Assembly (NCBI GenBank): GCA_031216445.1
Contig: CM062197.1
Span: 22,194,501-22,258,500 of the forward strand
Direction: 5' to 3'
From: Lateolabrax maculatus
Lineage: Eukaryota; Chordata; Actinopteri; Acropomatiformes; Lateolabracidae
DNA: 64,000 bases
Position 1 is the stretch's first letter; the number at the start of each line of letters is the position of its first letter. Below the pieces are notes generated by a model, which searched no databases, had not been told where the DNA came from, and saw only the letters and a list, made by a program, of their open reading frames with translations. The position numbers and the translations under genes are program-made. Below are positions 11,769 through 23,285 of this stretch, piece after piece.

Positions 11769-13479
11769 ATGTCAGTATAATTATTTAGTTTAATATTCAA
11801 TATAAATTTGAGATGGAAAAAAGTAGTAGAATGTTATAGTAAAATAGTATAAAATGTAAATGGCACACATTTTCAGATTTGAAAGGCATCCATTTCTATG
11901 ACTTTCCAAAAGGCATATGTAAACACTGACAGAACAATGCACAATGTTCTATCAAACAAGAACAAAAGAGAAAAAAGATGAATCCATCTCAAACTCAAAC
12001 ACATTTTTAAGTTAAAACAGCACTCACTGTAGAAATACATAAACTACTATTGTGGGTCTCCTTTACCTTTGGAGCAACTATTTTTAACTGATAGTTGCCT
12101 ATTTGTTACATGCCTCATTTTCTGTATTGTGTTGAATTAATAAACCACATTACTTACAACAGTGTTACTTGCCCCATTAACACCATTTTATTTAGTTTAA
12201 ATAAAAAAAAATTGTATACCTAAAATGTACCAGGTTTATTAATGCATATGTACTAAAATCTATTTAATATCTTTGGATCCCACTTTGTTGTTTGAAAGTA
12301 GTGTTCAGTATCTATTGTCATGCAGATAAAGTGAACAAATAATTAGTGTAGAAACCTACTCACAAAATAAAAGGTTATACTTGTGAGTGTAGGGATGAAA
12401 ACCAACATTTTTAATATATTTATTTCTGTATCTACATCACTGCTGGAGTTAAAGATATAACAGTCAGTATCAAAAGTTGTGAGTTAGCAAGAGGACTGGA
12501 GTTTCATCTCCCTCATCAGTTTATTGGACGTGAACAGGAAGGAAAGTAAACATATTCAGTTGCAACGTATGAGTTCAGGCCTGCATGGCAAAGTCATGAT
12601 CAAAGGTTACGCTCTTGTGATGGCATAATTTCCACACATATTCCAGTCCAGGCTGATGAGGTTTAAGCACGCATTCTGTAATCAGTGATTCTGACATGAA
12701 AGTTGTGCCAGGGTCCACACTGATGCTGCAAAACTACTTTGATTTATTACCAACCTAAATGTTTTGATGGATGTTTGGCCCATGGAGCAGTGAAATAATT
12801 TCTCTTAACATCTGTAGTGCCCCCTATTGGCCTAATTTAAAAAGCCCTGATTTAGCTCTTCTCTTTGAAAATACATATAGAACTCTGTTTGAACATGTGT
12901 TAGTACTCGCATCCCAATGCCAGAGCAGAATTCAAACTGTCGTTTAGCTAGTTTCGAAATCTGCTTCGGTCGCTGGGCTTAGATTCTCTGGACAAACCAA
13001 AACTGCCATTTTAAAATCTGGACCAATAAACAATAAAATGCAAACATGACATGTAAACTTAAGCATCCTTATCCCAGTGGATTTTGCTACACTCCACCAA
13101 TTAAGATCATGGGTGGAAGTTTCCAGCGGGTGATTTGAAAAAACATGAAGCATGTGCCATTACACTGTATTTGTCAGATGACGGATGAAGTTTTCATTTC
13201 ACTGACCTGGTTTAAGATTTTTGTCTTTGATTCTAGTTCCCTGTAGGAATAAGATCTGTGCTTGCAGATGTTTTTCTGTAATAGAAGACAAGGGGGGCCC
13301 CCTTTGAAAAAAAAGAAAAGATAACAGGAGTTAGGCAGGGAAAGCAAGTCGGAACGGAGGCTGTGCCGATGGAGAAGCTGACAAAGTGGTAGTGCGTATG
13401 GGATGAAAAGAAGGGTGCAAAGCCTTCAGCCCTGGGAGACATTATGGGTGACAGGCTATGAAATTAAATTGTTTATGGA
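11769..13479. other. Intergenic stretch without recognised features
   Basis: This is AT-rich sequence with only short, low-quality open frames on either strand. I see no exon-like segment with splice sites, no RNA gene, and no clear repeat boundaries. Confidence 0.5.
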
Positions 13480-13700
13480 TATGAAATGATTTCAGCTGGA
13501 GATGTAGGATGTGAACCAGCTGAGAGCTTTCTCAAGACATGTGAGGGAACGGTGGGGTTGATGGTGTCAAAGGTGTTGCTGAGGTACAGAAAGATAAGGA
13601 TGATAAAGGCCAGAGTCAAAGGACAGCAATGGGTCATTTATGATTTTTATGAGGGCAGTAATGTTTAAGATGGAATCCTGTGGTTCATTGAGGTTGTTCA
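13480..13700 (-). pseudogene. Non-LTR retrotransposon (LINE) reverse transcriptase fragment
   Basis: Read on the minus strand, this segment encodes ITALIKIINDPLLSFDSG. After a frameshift it reads LSNTFDTINPTVPSHVLRKL, matching the order of the ALVKVTNDLL and DLSAAFDTI (motif A) blocks of fish LINE reverse transcriptases. The catalytic aspartate region is disrupted, and no other LINE domain is preserved nearby. Confidence 0.65.
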
Positions 13701-13904
13701 AGTCCACAATCTGTAATCCTTGTTTACAGATGAAAGATGTTTCAGCACACTTTCCTAGTCTTATTCAAAAAAGGCAGTCTGGGCAGGTGGAGTTCTCTTG
13801 TAAACAAACAGAAATAAAGTTTACATACAGTTACTCACCAAAACACTTTGAGTCTATCCTTGAGGTCTACAACAAACATGTTGAATGATTTTCTTCCTCA
13901 TTAA

Positions 13905-14700
13905 AAAGGTGCAGTAGGTAACTTTTATGTCATATTTGCTGAAACTGTCACTATATCCTGACAGTAATAAGATGAGACAGATCATCTGTGAAAAACAACA
14001 ATCAGAGCAGGACGAGTCTCTAACGCAGTGTCAACCACTGCTTGAGCACATGCTGCTCAGCCCCCCCACATGCTCAGTCAAGCTCAACATCATCTCAGGA
14101 CTGGAGGAGCTTTGCAAACACAATAGCTGAAGAACAAACATTTCTTTTATGACATTTGATAAATTGACTGTTTGTCAAATGAGTCAAGAATTGGCTAGCA
14201 TGCTAGCAGTTTGCATACGTTCCATAGCGTAATAAACGGGGAGATGGTCCGCTCCGCAGTGCTCCCTCTCCGGCTCACACCAGGACGAAGCAGCGCCATA
14301 GCCCGGCGGCAGTGATCCTGTCGCGTTGAGAAAAGTTTATTCCGCTATGGAACATATGCTAACCTGCTAGCCTAGCCTACCAGAATGTGAGTGCTTGACA
14401 GCCTCCTGTGGGGGGAGGAGCTTTGAAGGCAGAGTTGAAGTGCAGCAGAGAGGGGTGTTGGGGTTCTGGGACTCGCCTCTGTAAGGGGGGAACGATTGGG
14501 GTGTGTCCCCCATTCTCCACCGAATCGATCCATGTTCGTCGTGGAACCGACATCTCAAAGCTATGGCCGTCACCTCAGGTGTTAACCAACAGCAAAGCCT
14601 GTTGGAGGGGCAGAGCACTTACGACATAGAAATTGTAGTTATCTGGATGTAACTCCAGTCCTATGAGTAAGTGCGGAAGCAAGGGACGCCTACCGTGAGG
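13905..14700. repeat. Cluster of interspersed fish repeats
   Basis: AAAGGTGCAGTAGGTAACTT at 13905-13924, followed by a CTGACAG/GAGACAG..ATCTGT pattern, resembles a dispersed repeat common in percomorph fish. The block ends with TTGTAGTTATCTGGATGTAAC (14631-14651), another frequently repeated fish motif with near-palindromic character. It encloses the fold-back structure at 14193-14377. The family names are not known to me. Confidence 0.5.
14193..14377. repeat. Long imperfect inverted repeat (fold-back element)
   Basis: The left arm 14193-14237 (GGCTAGCATGCTAGC...CCATAGCGTAATAAAC) is closely matched by the reverse complement of the right arm 14335-14377, with a few mismatches and one short gap. 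The arms are about 43-45 nt and enclose a GC-rich loop of about 97 nt. This suits a miniature transposon core or a transcribed hairpin. Confidence 0.75.
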
Positions 14701-15577
14701 TAAATGACCTTTTCTCAGGGTGCGGAGGCGGTGCGGAGCCTGTTAGGGAACCAATCTCAACACTGATGGTGTCCTTATTCAATAGCCTGGTCTATTTCTG
14801 CTTTAAGTATTTTAACTCCAGCATGGTTTACATCCAGATTTACTTGCTACAATGAGTCGCAGTCTTCTTCTTCCCTGCCTTTGCTGATGCATTGCTGCAT
14901 GGCTTGGCACATAGGTGTATTAGTAACATCACACACATATTAAAAGACATGGATTATAGCTATTCCTGAACAGTTTTATTTATTTCATATCTAACTTTAG
15001 TTACCTTTAGTTTGAGACAAGAGTGTTTTCACATTCAAGTACACTGTGCCTTACTTCAAAGCCCCATCTGAAAAGGTAGAGGCTTTAGATAAGGCAAGAG
15101 GAGCAAAACCTGCAAGCGATATAGAAGTCAAACAGTTACAGAGTACAACCTGGATTTAGACATATTTGAATCATATTGTAATCCATACATTATGGTGAAC
15201 CTAAAGGGCATGTAGTATAATACCAGATGAATGTACTATACATCGATATCCAGCCTGAAAATAAATGACCCCAGATATCTTTAAAGAAAAACACATTTCC
15301 CTCCCTCATTGTTTTAAATTCAGAACCAGTGAGGTGATACAAAACTAAATGACCCCAGTAGGTCACCTGTCAACCTTGAACTGTCAAGTAATCATCAAAA
15401 GTGATCTGAAATCTAGATATAACAATGTTTGTGCATTATGACAATGGAGTTGACAATGCCCGTCAACAAAATATGGTCTGTAGGAACAAAATTTAAGGCT
15501 CATCAGCGAGTTGTTTTTTTCCACACAGCAGCAACAACATGTTCTTCACCACGTTGTTTGAGGACAATGTTTTCAGC
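14701..15577. other. Intergenic stretch between repeats and ARHGAP32 3' end
   Basis: No coding sequence or clear repeat was recognised. TTTATT motifs at about 14980-14992 could act as a distal ARHGAP32 poly(A) signal (AATAAATAAAA on the minus strand), so the transcript might extend into this stretch. Confidence 0.35.
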
Positions 15578-16540
15578 TTTATTCAGTCAGTCCAGTTCAT
15601 GAAAGTACCGTGAATGTGATGAAAAACAAAGGAAATTAAAATAACCTCTAACACATCTGCTTACACATGTAAAAAGGTACAACAGGCATTCATCCATCTT
15701 CCCCTCTTCGTCTCGTACCGTATGTGCAACAACTGCGCCAAGTCGTTTGGTCCCTCTTCCAATGATGAACAAACAAGTACCAAAACATTCCATTAGAATT
15801 CATTGAAATCTGTTTATAGCAAAGTGACATAAAAATGGCACAGTCACAGAGAAAATAAGACATTGATAACGACTATATTAACTAAAAGAAACCCATTGCA
15901 GCTCCTTATCAAGCCTCACACGTCGGACCCTTTAGGACAAACATGGACACACCGTACCGCCTACATTTGTACATATTAGCAGAGGGAGGGCGTGATGACC
16001 TACATGTATCCTCCTTCAATAACTTGTGCTGTAACATCCAGAAAGAACGCTATGGATAGTGAAGTACACAGAACTGTTCTGTAAGAGATAAAGTGCATGC
16101 ATTTCTAAAATGCAAACCTTAATCCCAATTGATGCTCATACCCAGCGCCACACCTAAAAAAAAAAAAAAAAACCCAAATAAAACTAAAAATCCCTTTTTA
16201 CTAGTGATTCTATTCATACATACACTTACATGTATATATATTTTACATTTTTGTGGTTCCTGTAAAAGTACCTTACATCTTTCATATCATATACATTTTT
16301 GACTGGCTACTGTTTCAAACAATCACAATAATGTGACCTCTTGGACAATAATTTCAGGTACATTCAGGACTTTCTGTAAAAAGTCTTACAATTTTCTTTA
16401 CAATTCATTAAAAATACAGAGGAACAAAAATATTGGTGATCCGACAGTCCACTGTCCTGCAGAGGCTGCTCAACCGAGTCTTTCTTCTACACAGCTAAAG
16501 ATAATTTCACACGTCCCCCCCCACCCATCCACTAAATACT
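15578..16540 (-). terminator. arhgap32: ARHGAP32 3' UTR with AATAAA at 15583-15578
   Basis: Downstream of the ARHGAP32 stop at 16543-16541 there is about 0.96 kb of non-coding sequence, ending in an AATAAA on the minus strand. A TG-rich tract (TGTTGTTGCTGCTGTGTGG) begins about 40 nt further on, a plausible cleavage-stimulating element. A poly(A/T) run lies at 16157-16172. The exact end is inferred. Confidence 0.5.
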
Positions 16541-18856
16541 TCATTCTGTACGTATCTCTGTCTCTGGCCTCTGCATGGCCAGGTCAGTCTGGATAAAGGC
16601 TCCCTGGCCCAGTGCTGTGGAGTACGCTCTGTTGTTGTGGCTCACTGTGAATCCTGGGGCGGGATAGGAGCTGGAGCCTCCACGTTTTTGAACAGGGGCC
16701 TGAGGCTGAGGTACTGGGTGGTAATCGTCCAAGTTATCATAGTGGGACTGCGCCGTTTTAGGGGCATGTTTCTGATATGAATAGTCTCTGTCCAGCTCAG
16801 GTTTGCCCTGGCTGTAGTGCTGCTGCTCTCGGACGCTGTGGGATCGCTCTGGCTTGGAGCGGGACAGTTGTTCCCTGGGGGCTGATGGCTGGTCATCTGT
16901 ATTGTGGTAGCCACTCTGTGTTTTCAGTTTACCCTGGAGGTGGTCAGAATCAGGACACTCGTAACGTGGTTGGAAGTTCCTCTTGTTGGGATACTCCTGC
17001 TGCCAGTGTTTAGACCTGCTGCTGTCTCCCCCCTGCTTGTCATCTCCGGTCTCATACTTGGCCTCGTGCCGGCCGCTCTCCTGCTGCTGGGGGAGACTGT
17101 GGCTCAGAGTGGCTGGAAGGGAGTGAGAGGACTGGCATTTCTTGGAGATGCTTTGCTTGGTGAGCCCATCTGACTTGTCGCCCACTGTGCTGCCCTGGAC
17201 ATGCTTGTCGGTCTCCATGTACATGAGGACGTCGGGGTCTGACACCATGTGTCTGGGGAGGTAGCGCCCGTCTTTGCTCTCGGCTGCAACCAGCACAGCT
17301 TTACCTGGGTCAGATTTACTGCGCAGGTGCAGGGTTTCATAGCCTGATATATCTGCTGGTGCAAACAAGCCCACATTGTCATACTGAGAGAGGACAGGGC
17401 CTTTAATCTTCTGTCTTGCCCTGCTCTCCCTGCGGATGGAGTGCATGCGGAGCCTTTCTGACTCCTCTGGGTCCCAGGCGAGGTAAGCAGCAGCTTCCTT
17501 GGTCCCATGACTGGGGGGCATGTCCCTGCTCACAAAGCTGTGCTCTTTCCCAGGTGGGAGAACGTGGCGAGCGAGGTAGTGGTACCCAGTCGCCTTTCCG
17601 CCCGGTCGGCCAGCAACGGCCCCCGGGTCTCGGCCGCCATAGGAGTGGAAGTGCCGGACTCGGATGGTGCCGTAAGGGTCAATGTCATAGTAAGGCGCCT
17701 CCAAAGGGCTTGAGCCGGAGTACGGACTGTAGCGATACTGAACCCGTCCATTCTCAAAATAAGGCTGCAACTGGGTGACGTGGTAGTCTGCTTGTGAGGA
17801 CTGCTGTGGGGGCTGCTGCGTGGGCTGCTGCGGGGGTTGCTGCGGGGGCTGCTGGTAGGCTTTGCACGGATACATGGGCCGGTGGTAGAAGAACATTTCA
17901 TCATCTGGAGGAACTTCAGTCCTTTGGATGGGCACTGAGTGGATAGTGGAAGGAACATGGAGCGAGTGCACTCTGCGGATGGTGGGATAGCCGTGGGTTC
18001 TGTCGTGGCTGTAGCCCTGATGCCCAGGCCCCGGAGACACATACACACTGCGGGTGTTTCCTCTGGACTTTATAGAGTGGTGGTAGGACCTGGGGCCTAA
18101 AGTGCTGTATCTGTTGTCTACTCGGGCACTATAAGGTATCTGAGGCTCAGATTTGGACACAAAGGAAAGGTGTGGAGGGATGCTGTCTGGCCGGTAGTGG
18201 TGTGGCATGGACTGCGGGCCCACAGGAACAGGTCTCTGGTGGTAGTATGCAGCTCCCGGAGGCTCAATTAAAACCGTCTCTCCTTTAGCGTGGTACAGGT
18301 AGGCTGGCTGGTGCGTGGAAGATTTGCGAGGAGAAAGAGGATGGTGAGGCAGAGCTTCCTCCAGATGGCCAGGCACAGGGCCCTCACCCAGGATATGGTA
18401 GGAGGCTTCACTTTGGCTGAGTGCTGCTGTGGCCAGTTTGCTCTCTATGGTGCGGACAGGAGGGGCTGGGGGTGCGGGTCCGTACGGGTCGTGGTACTTT
18501 GCAGACTCTGTACAGGGCTGTACCGGCTTTATGGCCTCCCAAGGCTTCTCAACAGGCTCAGCAGAGGTGGGGGCCACTCTTGCGCTGGCCTTGGAGAAGG
18601 ATTGATGTTGCGGTTGGGGTTGGACCTGTGTCTGAGATTGTGCGTGAGGCTGTGATGGCGGATGAGACTGCGGATGAGGCTGCGGATGAGGCTGTGTCGA
18701 AGGTGTCAGCTGTGTCTGAGCTTGGCTCTGCTGCTGAGTTTGTGTTTGATGCTGGGGTAGTGAGGCGGCATGCCTTTTCGGCTTCTGAATTGTCGGAGGT
18801 GGCTGTTCTGATGGTTTTGGAAGGACTGGGGCCGGTGCAGCCTCCTCTGGTTTGAC
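16541..18856 (-). CDS. arhgap32: ARHGAP32 last exon (C-terminal tail)
   Basis: 2316 nt including TGA. It begins with low-complexity PQ/HPQ repeats, then has conserved islands: YPTIRRVHSLHVPST, SDYHVTQ-like ADYHVTQLQPYFENGRVQYR, SIRRESRARQKIKGPVLSQY, LHLRSKSDPGKA and a closing AYSTALGQGAFIQTDL. RSKSDP (17323-17306) is a mode-1 14-3-3 motif; 14-3-3 binding at this motif is reported for mammalian PX-RICS. No stop or frameshift was seen. Fish-type expansions of glutamine and proline are at about 17800-17852 and 18600-18780. Confidence 0.96.
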   Translation of the reverse strand, partial: VKPEEAAPAPVLPKPSEQPPPTIQKPKRHAASLPQHQTQTQQQSQAQTQLTPSTQPHPQPHPQSHPPSQPHAQSQTQVQPQPQHQSFSKASARVAPTSAEPVEKPWEAIKPVQPCTESAKYHDPYGPAPPAPPVRTIESKLATAALSQSEASYHILGEGPVPGHLEEALPHHPLSPRKSSTHQPAYLYHAKGETVLIEPPGAAYYHQRPVPVGPQSMPHHYRPDSIPPHLSFVSKSEPQIPYSARVDNRYSTLGPRSYHHSIKSRGNTRSVYVSPGPGHQGYSHDRTHGYPTIRRVHSLHVPSTIHSVPIQRTEVPPDDEMFFYHRPMYPCKAYQQPPQQPPQQPTQQPPQQSSQADYHVTQLQPYFENGRVQYRYSPYSGSSPLEAPYYDIDPYGTIRVRHFHSYGGRDPGAVAGRPGGKATGYHYLARHVLPPGKEHSFVSRDMPPSHGTKEAAAYLAWDPEESERLRMHSIRRESRARQKIKGPVLSQYDNVGLFAPADISGYETLHLRSKSDPGKAVLVAAESKDGRYLPRHMVSDPDVLMYMETDKHVQGSTVGDKSDGLTKQSISKKCQSSHSLPATLSHSLPQQQESGRHEAKYETGDDKQGGDSSRSKHWQQEYPNKRNFQPRYECPDSDHLQGKLKTQSGYHNTDDQPSAPREQLSRSKPERSHSVREQQHYSQGKPELDRDYSYQKHAPKTAQSHYDNLDDYHPVPQPQAPVQKRGGSSSYPAPGFTVSHNNRAYSTALGQGAFIQTDLAMQRPETEIRTE

Positions 18857-21800
18857 CTGAGACAAAACACAACAAAACATACCCTTATGACTTACTGAGG
18901 AAAGTCTGCGAAAAAACAGGTTGAGCTTTGCTGCAGTGGGGCAGGTTATCAGAAACATCTGACCCTAAACTCACGTCAGCTAAGTGCTGTTTAGTGTCAC
19001 AAGCCTGGTCACTGGACAGCTCTACCCCAGCAACAGCAGGCCATCATTTCTTAATGTCTGTTTGTTTATACTGATGTCTGTATTTCTTACATTCCCCTTT
19101 TTCCTACTGGTACGGGCCCTTGTGTTGTAGGCATATTTGGCTTTTGTTGGCTTTAAAGTACAATGAAGCAGTGAAATACTAATATGATTTGAATAACTCA
19201 TAATATATCAAAGACATTTATCAAACTAACAGCTAGCAGGATATTGAAATATAACCTATGCAAGCCAAAAAAATAAAAAATAAAAAATACAAACAGAATA
19301 TCATAGCGTTACAGAGTAAGACATAGAAGGTACAACGTGTTAAATAGTGAGCTTTAAAGGTGCTGGTACTGCAGGAGGATTTTGTTTTTGGACAGAGCCA
19401 AACTAGTTGCTGTCTCCAGTCTTTGTGCTAAACTAAGCTAACCGTCTGCTGACTGTAGCTTCATATTTAATGGACAGAGATGAGAGTGGTATGTGTCTTC
19501 TTATCCACTCTTCTTTTATGGCTACTCACTCATGTTATGCTGCATATGAATTATTAAGGAATTTGGATCATGCTTTCTGCAACTCAATATCGCAATACAA
19601 TAATAGATTTAATAAGTTATAAGTGCCAATCTACACATGAAACTGATAGGACACGTACCTCAGGAAGAGGCTGTGGTAAGACTCCGGTGTCTTTGCAGCT
19701 GCCACTGGGGGCCGTGGCTGGAGTGGTACTAGATGAGCTGCTGCGGACTGGGACCTGTCCTGTGACGGGCTGCTGCCTTTCTGGACTCTTCCTGGTTGGA
19801 GAAGTCAGGCTGGCTGAACTGGGGAGTGGGGCATACTTGTAAAGAGGAGTTTCTGGTGGGGTGCAGTCTATTTCTTGCTGTGTACCAGGGGGAGTTGTAG
19901 AGCTCTTGGCACTGTCTGATGGCTTATTAATAGTGCTGGTTAATTCTAGTGGCTGCTGCTTTATGGTAGGACTGGAAGTGGAGGGATAAGACGAGGCTGG
20001 GGTGACAGTCGGAGCCGTGCAGTTTGGTGGTGGGGAACTTCCTCGCCCTGCTCCCTCCTCACAGGAACTCTGGAAATGTGGGACCAGTGGATGTGGTGAG
20101 TCCTGGAAGTTAGAGGCCTCCTGTGGCTGCAGGGGGGACACGGCAATTGGAGGCTCAGAGGACCGGGACTGAGACTGAATGGAGACCTGCTGGGCAGACT
20201 CGGCCAGGGCCAGTGCCAACATGCGGGCGGCATTTTTAGGAGGGGGGGGAGGAGGAGGAGGGGCAGTAGCGGGGGCTGTAGAGCTGAGGGAACGAGGGGT
20301 GAGGTCCTTTGAAGAGTCCGGAGCTACGACTCCTAGCAGGGACACAAAAACACAAGGGATCTATAGTTGAAGAATAAATAAGCAAGAGAGCAGTATGCAA
20401 AGGAAAGAGATGACAGCAGGCAGGCTGGTTTTAAGGTGCTTCAAGAGTCAGGAAAAATTAAGTGTGGTGCTCGGGGATCATAAGAAAAGACTTTAAGATG
20501 AAATCCATGCAAACCTGGGAGACTAAACCTAGAAGGAAATATTCATAGAATTAATGGCATGATTTATCACCTTATTTTTAATCTACATGGTGTAAACAAA
20601 ACAGTAACAAGTCAGAAAAAAGACAAAATCTACACTTAAAAAAAGGTCATTCTCTGTCATGCTCTGCTCCCTACCTTGGTGCTCTTGGCTGCTGGCAGCT
20701 GGCGCCTGCTGTACGCTGTCCTCTCGCTTCAGCTCCTGACTGTCCACACTGTCAAAGGCTGCCAGCTTAGAGTGGAGCTCCATTTGGAAAGCTTCACTTA
20801 GCGTCGGCTCGGCTGCCCTCAGCAGCACACTGCCCATCAGGGGAGGAGAGTCCTTGGCTGCTGAAGGAGGAGATAATGGTTGTGGAGAGACAACCTGTCC
20901 GGCTGTATTCTTGTCAGGCATTTCTGTAGAGAAAAGATCTGAAGTGGCAAATGGTGTCAAACTAGTGGCCTTTCCACATTTAATAGGTGACACAGCCTGT
21001 GTGGGTTTATCAGTGTAAGAATAGGAAGTGGTCAGTTTCTTGCTCTCCATCCTCTCCCCAGCAGCCCGGGTGAAGTCTGTGGAGGTCAAGCTGCCCAGGA
21101 AGGTGGCAGAGAAGAGGTCAGAGCCGTTGGTCTTGCCACAGACGCTGCCAGGGCTCCTCTTTAAAACGGAGCCCTCGGCCCCAGCTGGTGAGTCATCTAT
21201 GGGGAAGGCGTAGGAGGTGTCAGGGACACTGCACTGGAAAGACATGGGGTCAAAGTCCAAGGAGGCCATGCCGATGTCTGGTGGGCTGAGGTCCACGTCT
21301 TCACCTGCTGAGCGGGGAGGGGAGATGAGGGCAGGCACACAGATGGGCCCGTCGTCTCCGTCGCTGTCCTCTGTGGCGTCCAGGTTGTCGTAAGAGTTGC
21401 AGTGCTGCCGGCTGTCCAGCAGCTCGCCATTAAAGGAGGCTGACAGGGCATCACTGCTGGAGCGCGGGCGCCGTGGACGGTACACCTTGGACTCTCCTGA
21501 AGAAGGAAAGGAATATTATTTATTTTCTATTTCTTTTAAAAGGCCCTATGTATGACAATAGCTACACTGTATAGAGAGCATTTGAAATATGCTATAGTCA
21601 GCACTGACTGATTAAACTTGCAACACTGAATCAAAGTGAACTTACCTTCAACATTGTGCAGGGAACTCAGTGACTCTTCACTTTTGGCTGATCTTAATGT
21701 CGCTGTGTCTCCTCTGCCTCCTGTAACATAACCATTAAAAAGGTACCAGCATTCAGCCTTGATTAGTCAAATACGCTCTTCTCATTGCACAGCTGTAAGG

Positions 21801-23248
21801 TGATTAAAAAATTGATTATTTTCATTCCAGTAGTGGAGTACTGACTCACCAGCGAGAGCCATGGCCTTTAGTTCATTTGGCTCACTGGGGTTGCGGTGCA
21901 GCTTGCGCTTGGACATGGAGGAAGACTTGCCCAGGTTGAAGAAAGAACGCCAACTACCCACAGGAGACTTCTTGGATTTAATAGGAGGCCTCTTCCTGTG
22001 GTTAAAAATGGTGGTGGACAAGCAAGCAGGGAACAGTTAGTTTCATTAACTCACATAGAAATCTCAATGACAGATCCTTAGACAAAATAATCAACCTGTC
22101 ACATCAACCTGTTTTTAACAGCTTTTCAAATTCCATGCAAGTAAAATCAGATCATCTTAATTTTAAGATATCTGCCCAAGTCTGAAACTGGAGACAGACT
22201 GTAAGACACTGGCAACCTGGTGCAGGAAGAAAATTAATGTGTCTACAGTCTTCCAGGAACCAGCAGAGGGAGACACATTCCAGCACTATTATTTAAGTCC
22301 ACCATTACATTGTGACATTAAAATACATGTTTTATTGTAACAAAATTGACAGTAGATCTGCACTGTAAGATGACCTATATATGTCTGTCTCTGTGTCTTA
22401 ATTTAATATTAACTGGTATTTTAAAGTCATCAAATGACATAACAGGAATAGGAGTTAACAAACCTCTCGGTAGGAAACTCGATGACAGTGTGGAACTTGC
22501 CCTGCAGGGCAGCCGGACCCTCGCCCACCTCGATGTACTTGCTGTCTTCAGTGACTGGAGAGTTGATCTGAGCCTGGGTCCTGGCCTGGGCCTCCTCCAG
22601 AGTCAGAAGTTTGGTAGAGGGTGATGAGACCAGCAGGGATTTGGGACGTGACAATGAGTTGTGACCTGGTGAAGTGGAACAGAGTTTATTACTCCAGTAG
22701 AAGCAGCAGTGGGTGGTGGAATGACAGTTTGAGCAGGGGTCTTATCTAGCTGATGCTGTCCGTACCTGCTCCCTCACGTATTAGTGAGCTGAGTTTAGTG
22801 CTGAAGAGAACATCCACGTGGTTAAGGATGAACTCCACCACCACTGACTGGATTCGGACCTCCATGAAGGCTGCTGTGCCGCTGAAGCACGCAGATTCAA
22901 TCTGTTTTGACCTGAAACAATCATGGACAAAAAACTATAAGGGACGAATCACATTTAATTTAGTAAAGAGCTCCACTTCAACCAAGTGTTAAGTTTCAAA
23001 GTAGTGATAAGGCCACCTGATTATGTTGAAGTGATTGGATTTAAACTTGCACAATTTTATGTAAAATGATTTTCAGATGCATTTCCAGCATCTGATGTTG
23101 TGTTTATCATCATCCTCCCACAAACAGCTGCTTAAATCCTTCCATTCAGTCAGAATGACTCATAAAGAAGCAGACAGGATACTTTCTGCTGCACAGAGTC
23201 CATCACCACAGCTGATTCAAGTCTTGAGAAATCATTTATGCGAGTAGT

Positions 23249-23285
<37 letters not shown>

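Noticed and set aside
16904..18855. Several plus-strand frames opposite the last ARHGAP32 exon
   Set aside because: Antisense shadows of a long coding exon with biased codon use.
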